From NCBI GenBank assembly GCA_020851555.1, contig JADZCM010000028.1, forward strand, positions 1 to 64,000: a stretch of DNA of 64,000 nucleotides, read 5' to 3'. A model generated the notes under the pieces. That model did not search any database. It had not been told where the DNA came from and was given only the letters and a program-made list of their open reading frames with translations. Position numbers and translations under genes: made by a program. Shown one piece after another: positions 24,706 through 33,309 of this stretch (its first letter is position 1; the number at the start of each line of letters is the position of its first letter). Source of the DNA: Bryobacterales bacterium (GTDB lineage Bacteria; Acidobacteriota; Terriglobia; Bryobacterales; Bryobacteraceae).

Positions 24706-25113
24706 ATGAGGAGGTGTCCGCACCTTACCAAAGACGACCATGACCGGCTGGCGCGCCTGGTTCGAAACCGCCGTGTCACGGTTTTCGAAATGGAGCAACT
24801 CAAGATTCTGAAAGGCGCGCTCGGCCGTGCCAAGGTGGTCGCGCCGGAAGAGATTCCATCCGATGCCGTGACCTTGGGGTCCGAGGTCCTACTCAAGGAC
24901 ATCGACCGCGGCGGCGTCAGAACCCATGAGCTGGTCCTTCCCGACGAGGCGCGAGCGGAGAACAGCATCTCCATTCTCACGCCGTTGGGCATCGCCATGC
25001 TGGGCCGCCGGGCCGGCGACATCATCGAATTGGCCATGCCGAACGGTGTTTGGCGCCTGAAGGTGCTGGACGTTCTCTCCCAACCCGAGCCCGCCGGCGC
25101 CTTCCGCAAGTAG
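24706..25113 (+). CDS. Rnk/GreA-like RNA polymerase-binding protein, third of three
   Basis: The 135-aa protein is a clear tandem paralogue of the product at 24285, with the same layout: a hairpin (LTKDDHDRLARLV, then MEQLKILKGALGRAKVV) and a Gre C-terminal domain (VTLGSEVLLKDIDRGG, VLPDEARAENSISILTPLGIAML). The block AR.ENSIS.L.P.G.AMLG is shared between both. The ATG has AAGGG upstream and lies 10 bp after the preceding stop. Two adjacent but diverged copies suggest distinct binding preferences, not simple dosage. Confidence 0.88.
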   Translation: MRRCPHLTKDDHDRLARLVRNRRVTVFEMEQLKILKGALGRAKVVAPEEIPSDAVTLGSEVLLKDIDRGGVRTHELVLPDEARAENSISILTPLGIAMLGRRAGDIIELAMPNGVWRLKVLDVLSQPEPAGAFRK

Positions 25114-25122
25114 CGCCGCGCC

Positions 25123-26199
25123 ATGACCGGCCGTGGACGCCTCTGGCTACGCTCCTTCAACGCCGCGGGTTCCAGCCTGGAACGCGCCATCCGGCGCCCG
25201 AGGATCGGCCTGGACCTGGGCACGGCCAACACGCTGGTCTATGTGGACGGCCGCGGCCTGGCGCTCAGCGAGCCATCCATAGTCACCGTGCGCGCGGGTA
25301 CGGACGAAATCGAGGCCGCCGGCAGCGAAGCGGAAGCGGGAGCCGGCCGCACCCCCACGAAACTGGAAACGCGCAGGCCGATTCGCGCGGGAATGATCCA
25401 CGACCTCCGGCTCTGCGGAGCCATGCTGGAGAGGTTCCTGCGGAAGGCGGGGGTCACCGGTCTGCTCCGCCGTTTTCGCGCCGTTGTCGCGATTCCCGAG
25501 AACCTGACGGAAGTTGAACGCATGGCCATCGTTGAGTCGCTTCACGGCGCGAGGGCCGGTGACGTGCTCCTGGTGGAACAGACCCTGGCGGCCGCCCAAG
25601 GCGCCGGTCTTCCGATCGAAGAGCCCCGCGGCCACATGGTAGTCGACATCGGCGCGGGCGCCACCAGCATTGCGCTGATCTCGCTGGGCGCTGCCGTCCT
25701 CTCCCGCACCATCCTCGTTGCCGGCGATGAAATGGACGGCGCGATCATGTCCCACGTCCACCGGCAGCATCGCATCCTGATCGGAGAGCGCACGGCCGAG
25801 CGGGTCAAGACCGAGATCGGCTCCGCACAGCCGAATTCCGGCGCCAGAAGCACCATGGTCAAAGGCCGCTGCCTGGTTCGCGGCGTCCCGCGTTGCGTCG
25901 TTCTGCATGAGGACGAGGTCCGGGAAGCCCTCGCCGAACCGGTGAGAAGGATACTGGCGGCGATTGGCGGGGTCCTGGAACAGGCGCCTCCCGAACTCAG
26001 CGCGGATCTTCTGGAAACCGGGCTTGTCCTCACGGGAGGATCGGCGCTTCTACGCAGCCTGGACCGGCGCATCAGCAAGGAGTTCGGGCTGCCCGTCAGG
26101 GCCGCGGAGGCGCCGCTAACTTCAGTGGCTCTTGGCCTAGCCAGCCAGCTCAGCTACCTGAGACACCGGGACTGGGACCGGTTCCGGTGCAATTCCTGA
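25123..26199 (+). CDS. MreB-like actin-family protein, orphan
   Basis: The 358-aa protein has the MreB hallmarks: phosphate-1 loop GLDLGTANTLVYVDG at residues about 29-43, LSEPSIVTV, a phosphate-2 region VVDIGAGATSIALISLG, AGDEMDGAIM, and the adenosine motif LTGGSALLRSLD. Differences from cell-shape MreB include a basic 25-aa N-terminal extension, Ala in place of a Gly in phosphate-2, a degenerate end (PLTSVALG in place of the D-P-L-x-x-V-x-x-G type) and no mreC or mreD nearby. It lies 9 bp after the second rnk gene, under the same predicted sigma-54 promoter. I take it as a stress-induced paralogue of unknown structural role; its 3' end overlaps a small ORF on the other strand. Confidence 0.85.
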   Translation: MTGRGRLWLRSFNAAGSSLERAIRRPRIGLDLGTANTLVYVDGRGLALSEPSIVTVRAGTDEIEAAGSEAEAGAGRTPTKLETRRPIRAGMIHDLRLCGAMLERFLRKAGVTGLLRRFRAVVAIPENLTEVERMAIVESLHGARAGDVLLVEQTLAAAQGAGLPIEEPRGHMVVDIGAGATSIALISLGAAVLSRTILVAGDEMDGAIMSHVHRQHRILIGERTAERVKTEIGSAQPNSGARSTMVKGRCLVRGVPRCVVLHEDEVREALAEPVRRILAAIGGVLEQAPPELSADLLETGLVLTGGSALLRSLDRRISKEFGLPVRAAEAPLTSVALGLASQLSYLRHRDWDRFRCNS

Positions 26200-26364
26200 A
26201 CCGCCGGCGTCCCAGCGGAGCGACTTAACCCCGGTCGTCACACTGGCAAACAAGACAAGCGTTAGCACGAGCGCCAAAGCCAGGCTGATGGTCCTATCCC
26301 GGCAGCTTGGCCGGAAGCGTGTGCCACAGTCGGTTGGACATCCGGGTCTCAGGCAGCGGAACAT
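26137..26364 (-). CDS. Possible small membrane protein
   Basis: This 75-aa ORF has a Cys- and Arg-rich N-terminus (FRCLRPGCPTDCG), one strong transmembrane helix (TISLALALVLTLVLFASV, residues about 26-44) and a short Pro/Val-rich tail. The ATG 26364 has GGAGGG 5 bp upstream and overlaps the stop of pseudo-receiver 2 by 16 bp, as expected for a coupled downstream gene. Against it: the last 63 bp overlap the 3' end of the mreB-like gene on the opposite strand. Confidence 0.45.
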   Translation of the reverse strand: MFRCLRPGCPTDCGTRFRPSCRDRTISLALALVLTLVLFASVTTGVKSLRWDAGGSGIAPEPVPVPVSQVAELAG

Positions 26365-26858
26365 GGCGGCCCTCCATCTCCCTGGTCCTCGAACCGCTTC
26401 CGCCACTGGTGCCACGCGCTGGCAACGGCCCAGACCACGTCCGCCTCGCGGAGGGGCCGCATCAGGGTGTCGAAACCACCCAACTCCAGGACTTCGCTTC
26501 GCAGCGAGCGGTCATCTCCGACCACAATCAGTTCCGGCGCGTCCGGCACTGAGCGCAGCTTGTTGACCCAACTCCGCCAGGAACCGTCAGGCAGATGCTC
26601 TTCACACACGATGACGGCGGTGGGCGTGTGGCGGATGGAGTGCAAGGCTTCACCGAAGCTCATGTCGTAGCCCACCACCCAGCGGAGTCTCTGAAAAAGA
26701 TCGGAGAGATAAACATGGAGCGTGGCGTTGTCGCCCACCGAGAGCACGTCGGTGACGACCGCGGGATTGCGCCGGCGCCGAGCGAGCGAGGGTGATGCGT
26801 CCGGACGGGCCGGCCATGCAGCCAAGCGGCTGGACGGTGCAAACTGGTTCCTGGTCAT
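26349..26858 (-). CDS. Degenerate receiver-domain protein (pseudo-receiver 2)
   Basis: The 169-aa protein has a basic N-terminal tail of about 35 residues and a receiver-like fold: AVVTDVLSVGDN (beta1), helix YLSDLFQRL, TAVIVCEEHLPDGSWRSWVNKLR in the phospho-site position, PELIVVGDD (beta4) and FDTLMRPLREADVVWAVASAW (beta5, Lys replaced by Arg). The expected phospho-Asp is Cys or Glu, so phosphorylation is unlikely. It is a paralogue of the protein at 19046. The ATG 26858 follows GGAGG at 6 bp. It is divergent from the antiporter gene and preceded by a near-consensus sigma-54 site with an adjacent palindrome. Confidence 0.78.
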   Translation of the reverse strand: MTRNQFAPSSRLAAWPARPDASPSLARRRRNPAVVTDVLSVGDNATLHVYLSDLFQRLRWVVGYDMSFGEALHSIRHTPTAVIVCEEHLPDGSWRSWVNKLRSVPDAPELIVVGDDRSLRSEVLELGGFDTLMRPLREADVVWAVASAWHQWRKRFEDQGDGGPPCSAA

Positions 26859-26890
26859 CAGCCACCTCCTTGAGTTGCCGACAATTGAGT

Positions 26891-26905
26891 GCAATTGGCT
26901 GGCCA
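26891..26905 (-). promoter_or_regulatory. Predicted sigma-54 promoter of pseudo-receiver 2
   Basis: On the minus strand: ATGGCCA-GCCAA-TTGCA, exact spacing and a full -12. The predicted start point 26879 gives a 21-nt leader that includes the AAGGAGG ribosome site. Confidence 0.68.
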
Positions 26906-26906
26906 T

Positions 26907-26925
26907 TTCTCCCAAGTGGGGAGAA
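26907..26925. promoter_or_regulatory. Palindrome abutting a sigma-54 site
   Basis: TTCTCCC (26907-26913) and GGGAGAA (26919-26925) form a perfect 7-bp dyad with a 5-bp spacer, one base upstream of the -24 element of the pseudo-receiver 2 promoter. It differs from the T-tract dyads and may be the operator of a second regulator. Confidence 0.45.
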
Positions 26926-27004
26926 TCGGGATCTCTTGCTCAAATCGCTGCCGGCGCTTGGCCGAAACCGGCCACTGGTGCCCTTTATGGCGCAAAACCG
27001 CCTA

Positions 27005-27019
27005 TGGCGATCGGGGTGC
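27005..27019 (+). promoter_or_regulatory. Weaker sigma-54-like site upstream of the antiporter gene
   Basis: TGGCGA-TCGGG-GTGC has the right spacing, but the -12 is GTGC. The predicted start point is near 27031, so the transcript would begin just before the hairpin at 27035-27061. Confidence 0.35.
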
Positions 27020-27034
27020 GAGAATGTAGGGGGT

Positions 27035-27061
27035 GTGTGCCGTCCAAATCCGGCGGCACAC
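27035..27061 (+). promoter_or_regulatory. Hairpin in the antiporter 5' leader
   Basis: Perfect 8-bp arms GTGTGCCG (27035-27042) and CGGCACAC (27054-27061) enclose an 11-nt loop. A GGTGCGA / TTGCACC pair (27015-27021 and 27067-27073, one mismatch) could extend it. It ends 17 nt before the ATG, where folding could limit ribosome access. Confidence 0.45.
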
Positions 27062-27078
27062 CGAATTGCACCTGTGCT

Positions 27079-28554
27079 ATGACCGTGGAACACCTGATGC
27101 TCGGGGTGGCGGTGCTGCTCCTGGCGAGTGTGATCGCAAACAAGGCGTCCGGCCGTTTTGGCGTTCCCGCTCTGCTGGTCTTTCTCGTGGTCGGCATGCT
27201 CGCCGGATCGGACGGGCCCGGGGGCGTCGATTTTTACTACCCATGGGCCGCGCAATCACTGGGCATTGTTGCGCTGGCCCTGATTCTCTTTGCCGGCGGT
27301 CTGGATACGCACTGGCCCAACGTTCGCCCCGTGCTCCGCGACAGCCTGCTGCTGTCCACCCTGGGTGTCGCTCTGACCGCAGTCCTGGTGGCCGTTTGCT
27401 CGAGATTTGTCCTCAAACTGAGTTGGCTCGACGGGCTGCTGCTCGGCTCCATAGTCTCTTCGACCGACGCGGCGGCCGTATTTGGCATCCTGCGGTCGAA
27501 AAGACTCTCACTCCCCAATCATTTAAGATCCCTGCTGGAATTCGAATCCGGCAGCAACGATCCCATGGCGGTGTTCCTGACGGTGGGGATGATCGCCCTC
27601 ATCTCGCGGCCGGAATTCGGGCCTGCCGGGGTCGCCGTGATGTTCGTGCAACAGATGGTGGTGGGGGGCATCCTCGGTTTCGGCATGGGAAAGCTGATGG
27701 TCGTCGTGGTCAACCGGCTGGAGCTCGAGTATGAGGGTCTGTATCCCGCCGTAACGCTCGCCCTGGTTCTTCTCACCTACGGTCTCGCCGCGGCGGCGGG
27801 AGGCAACGGCTTTCTGGCGGTCTACCTGGCGGCGATTGTGTTGGGGAATTCGGACTTCCTCCACAAACGAAGCCTGGTCCGTTTTCACGACGGGCTGGCT
27901 TGGCTGATGCAGATTGCGATGTTCCTGACTCTGGGCCTGCAGGTGTTCCCCTCGCGCCTGCCCGCAATCGCGGCTCCTTCCCTCCTGATTGCCGCTTTCC
28001 TCATCTTCCTGGCCAGACCCATAGCCGTGTTGGCGCTCCTGTTGGGCAGCAGGCTGAAGTGGCGCGAGCGCCTTCTGGTTTCCTGGGTCGGCCTTCGTGG
28101 CGCCGCCCCCATCGTGCTCGCGACTTTTCCGCTGCTGGCGGGCATTGAAAAAGCCGGCCTGCTGTTCGACGTCGTGTTCTTTGTCGTTCTGGCGTCCGCG
28201 CTCTTACAGGGGACTACCGTTGGACTGCTGGCCGGATGGTTGGGGCTGGCTGAGCGCAGTCAATTGGGACAGTATGACCCTCTGGATCTCATCTCCAACG
28301 GCGAGAGGGATCTGGTGGAAGTGCTCATCAACGACGCTTCGCGCGGCGAGGGTAAACGAGTGCTCGACCTGGGCCTGCCGGCGGAAACGCTCTTGCTGTT
28401 GGTCAACCGGGAGGGCCGGCAGTTCATGCCCAGAGGCGCCACGGTGTTGCAGGCGGGTGATATCGTGCTCGCGCTCGCGGCCAGGGAGCAGATACCAACG
28501 GTGCGAGCGCAGTTGTCCGGCCCTCACGGTACGCGGACGTCGGGTACCGCGTGA
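27079..28554 (+). CDS. CPA1-type cation/proton antiporter with RCK_C domain (NhaP2/CvrA-like)
   Basis: The 491-aa protein has about 12 membrane segments over residues 1-390, including the ion-site helices SSTDAAAVF and FESGSNDPMAVFL (the ND pair typical of CPA1) and a late WVGLRGAAPIVLA. Residues about 405-485 form a cytosolic TrkA-C/RCK_C domain (GERDLVEVLI, then GKRVLDLGLPAETLLLLV), the layout of potassium/proton antiporters such as NhaP2. The domain may gate transport in response to a nucleotide or ion. The ATG 27079 has no clear ribosome site; longer in-frame versions reaching back to 26722 run through the pseudo-receiver gene and are rejected. It is divergent from pseudo-receiver 2. Confidence 0.92.
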   Translation: MTVEHLMLGVAVLLLASVIANKASGRFGVPALLVFLVVGMLAGSDGPGGVDFYYPWAAQSLGIVALALILFAGGLDTHWPNVRPVLRDSLLLSTLGVALTAVLVAVCSRFVLKLSWLDGLLLGSIVSSTDAAAVFGILRSKRLSLPNHLRSLLEFESGSNDPMAVFLTVGMIALISRPEFGPAGVAVMFVQQMVVGGILGFGMGKLMVVVVNRLELEYEGLYPAVTLALVLLTYGLAAAAGGNGFLAVYLAAIVLGNSDFLHKRSLVRFHDGLAWLMQIAMFLTLGLQVFPSRLPAIAAPSLLIAAFLIFLARPIAVLALLLGSRLKWRERLLVSWVGLRGAAPIVLATFPLLAGIEKAGLLFDVVFFVVLASALLQGTTVGLLAGWLGLAERSQLGQYDPLDLISNGERDLVEVLINDASRGEGKRVLDLGLPAETLLLLVNREGRQFMPRGATVLQAGDIVLALAAREQIPTVRAQLSGPHGTRTSGTA

Positions 28555-28618
28555 ACCGCCGGACAGGGACAAGGCGGAGGGTTCGCAAGGACCAAGGCTC
28601 TCCCCCAACCATTGCCTT

Positions 28619-29119
28619 TCATTGTTTTTTGCGGCCCGGCTCCTTGATCTGATCCTTTCCGGGCGCCGGCTCAGGCAGTAAGTGCTGTAAGCGCGGAAAG
28701 ACCAACGCCACAACGAAATAAGCCAGCGTGACAGCCAGCGCGAGCAGTATGAGTCCCGCCGCACACGCCATGCCGACGGCTGTAACAAGCCAGACCGTGG
28801 CGGCAGTTGTGAGACCCTGGACCCGGTCGGCCCGCAGGAAGATAAGGCCTGCACCGAGAAAACCGATCCCGGTGACGATCTGGGCGGCGACGCGCGACGG
28901 GTCAAGAACAACCCGGCCTTCGGCAAGAACATCCGTGAAGCCGTGCTTGGAGATCAACATGAAAAGAGCGGCGGAAGTCCCGACGACCGTAACCGTACGC
29001 AGCCCTGCGCTCTTGTGGCGGATTTCGCGTTCCAGCCCAATGAGCGCGGACAGGAAGAACGCGGCGCCAAGCTCGAGAAACTGCTTGACCCCCTGCCCAT
29101 CCATATTTGACAGCATCAT
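28619..29119 (-). CDS. MgtC/SapB family membrane protein
   Basis: The 166-aa protein has four or five membrane segments and the family signature LGAAFFLSALIGLEREIRHKSAGLRT, followed by GIGFLGAGLIFL and LTTAATVWLVTAVGMACA. MgtC-like proteins are linked to magnesium limitation, acid pH and control of the ATP synthase in pathogens; many environmental homologues have unknown roles. The ATG 29119 follows GAGG at 7 bp. It is convergent to the antiporter gene with 64 bp between stops. No convincing sigma-54 site was found upstream. Confidence 0.92.
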   Translation of the reverse strand: MMLSNMDGQGVKQFLELGAAFFLSALIGLEREIRHKSAGLRTVTVVGTSAALFMLISKHGFTDVLAEGRVVLDPSRVAAQIVTGIGFLGAGLIFLRADRVQGLTTAATVWLVTAVGMACAAGLILLALAVTLAYFVVALVFPRLQHLLPEPAPGKDQIKEPGRKKQ

Positions 29120-29469
29120 GTTGGCCTCAGGCGCCCGTGGATGAATGGAGGCTCTGCAAACACCAACCGCGGGATCAATCCCACGTTGAAGGCGGCAGCG
29201 TGAATCGCCGCGCATTCGGCGATGCTGTTCCTCCTGCGCGCAGGAACCCGCCGCATTCCACCGGCATCGTATGGCCGAGCGAAGCTGCTTTCGATCCGTT
29301 CCGCCCGCCGTCTCATCAGCGCCTTAGCCGCCGGCGCGTTCCGCCGCTTCCGTTAGCATACACCACGGCGTCGGCTGCGCTCTGCCTGCTCCATGGCTGC
29401 CGCTGCCGCCGAGGCCCGGCGATCCTCGTGTGCGCTCCCACCTCGGCCAAATCTCTGAGTGCTTGACGG
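29120..29469. other. Intergenic region, 350 bp
   Basis: No gene is supported here. It should hold the promoter of mgtC and the end of the esterase operon transcript, but I see neither a clear -35/-10 pair nor a hairpin with a T-run. Confidence 0.5.
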
Positions 29470-31928
<2,459 letters not shown>

Positions 31929-31964
31929 GGTTTTGTCCTTGGGCCGTCCAACGGCCGCACGGCT

Positions 31965-33194
31965 CTAGCGGAACAGCAGCGGAGCGAACTCGTTCAGATA
32001 GCGGCGCCAGTTGATCCAGGTGTGGCCGCCCTCCGTCTCGTTATACACATGCTTGATGCCATAGCGGTTCAGCATGTCCGAAAGCAGCTTGGGGCCGTTG
32101 AGCACGGTCCGGTCGATGCTGCCCGAGCCGATCCAGAAGAGCTTCAGCAGCCGGTTCGTTTCCTGGGCGTTCTTCAGGAACCTCGCGTTGCGTTCCTCAA
32201 AGTCGGACGGAACGCCCTGAGTGTATCCTCCTTGCAGGCCCATGCTGAACACGCCGACGTGGGAGAACAGATCGAGGCGCTGCGGCGCCACCCGCAACGT
32301 CCTCGCCCCGCCCATCGACAGTCCCGCCATGGCCCGGTTCTCGCGATTAGTCAGGGTCCGGAAGTTCTTCTCGACATACGGGATGATGGCGGTTAGCAGG
32401 TCCTGAACGAACGCATCCTGCTCTTTGGCCAGCGCCGCCATCCTGCCTTCCAGCGCCGCGGGCTTCTCGCGATCCTCAGGCGCCACGGCCGACGACACGC
32501 CCGGCACGCTGACGCCGCCGTTGGGCATCACGACTACCATCGGTTTGGCCTTTCCCGCGGCAATCAGGTTGTCCAGGATGAACCCAGCCCTGCCCACGGT
32601 GCTCCAGGCGGAGTCCTCGTCGCCTCCCCCGTGCAGCAGGTATAGGACCGGATACCGGGCTGTGCCGGTGCCATATCCGGGCGGCGTGTAGACGTGCATC
32701 CGCCGCATCTCGCCGACTGTTTCGGAGTAGTACCACACCTTGGCCACGTCGCCGTGGGGGACTCTGCGGTTGTCCTGGAACGCGGTCTCCGGTCCGGGCG
32801 CCTCGAACATGTTGTCGAGGCTGCTCCGGCCCTGCTTGACCTGCGGATTCCTGGGATCCAGCGTGCGGACTCCGTCCACGGTGAACGAATAGCTGTAGAA
32901 GTCGGGCTCCAAGGGTCCTACCGTGATCGACCATATGCCTTGGGCGTCCTTCTGCAAGGCGCCGCCGGCGCCGCGGCCTTGAGCGATCCAGTCGCCGGTG
33001 ATCGTGACCTCGGAGGCCTTGGGAGCATAGATTCGAAAGACCACCCTGTGATCCGGAAGCGCTTCGGGAGAGCGCAGACTGTCGCCGGGGCTTACGGCTG
33101 CCGGAGACTGCGCCCCCAGCGGGGCTGGAACGACGAAGGCTGCCAGGATCAGCGCAATCCAAAGCAGGGAACAAACTCGTGCGGAATTATACAT
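31965..33194 (-). CDS. Secreted CE1-like esterase with N-terminal E-set domain, first gene of a tandem
   Basis: The 409-aa protein starts at ATG 33194 with AAGGAG 6 bp upstream; a longer version to 33221 would spoil the signal peptide. Signal peptide residues are 1-28, E-set domain about 40-145 ([23 protein letters not shown]), hydrolase about 165-409. It has the motifs [24 protein letters not shown] and GGHTWINWR. An insert of about 30 charged residues sits between the PNGG motif and the nucleophile. As the first gene of the tandem it follows the TonB-dependent receptor gene after a terminator-like hairpin. Confidence 0.9.
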   Translation of the reverse strand: MYNSARVCSLLWIALILAAFVVPAPLGAQSPAAVSPGDSLRSPEALPDHRVVFRIYAPKASEVTITGDWIAQGRGAGGALQKDAQGIWSITVGPLEPDFYSYSFTVDGVRTLDPRNPQVKQGRSSLDNMFEAPGPETAFQDNRRVPHGDVAKVWYYSETVGEMRRMHVYTPPGYGTGTARYPVLYLLHGGGDEDSAWSTVGRAGFILDNLIAAGKAKPMVVVMPNGGVSVPGVSSAVAPEDREKPAALEGRMAALAKEQDAFVQDLLTAIIPYVEKNFRTLTNRENRAMAGLSMGGARTLRVAPQRLDLFSHVGVFSMGLQGGYTQGVPSDFEERNARFLKNAQETNRLLKLFWIGSGSIDRTVLNGPKLLSDMLNRYGIKHVYNETEGGHTWINWRRYLNEFAPLLFR

Positions 33195-33262
33195 GGCCTG
33201 CTCCTTCAAGACACAACTCATTCTCAGTACCCTATTCTCTTCCAGCCGGCCTGCAAGAAATA

Positions 33263-33291
33263 CGGGGGCATCCGTTACCCGTATGCCCCCG
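33263..33291 (-). terminator. Rho-independent terminator after the TonB-dependent receptor gene
   Basis: Perfect 9-bp arms CGGGGGCAT (33263-33271) and ATGCCCCCG (33283-33291) form a hairpin with an 11-nt loop. On the minus strand it begins 18 bp after the receptor stop and is followed by TATTTCTTG. It should separate the receptor transcript from the three esterase genes, or let through only a fraction. Confidence 0.65.
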
Positions 33292-33309
33292 GAGGTTGTT
33301 CGCCGGCGG

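Noticed and set aside
26722-27078. N-terminal extension of the antiporter to an upstream in-frame start
   Set aside because: It would run antiparallel through the pseudo-receiver 2 gene and through both promoters, and adds no membrane segment or conserved motif.
27001-27078. ydaO-type c-di-AMP riboswitch before the antiporter
   Set aside because: The leader is too short and lacks the conserved purine-rich core; only a simple hairpin is visible.
29117-29165. TGGTGT-N5-GAGC upstream of mgtC as a sigma-54 site
   Set aside because: Only spacing and the GG/GC pairs match; neither element resembles the consensus.
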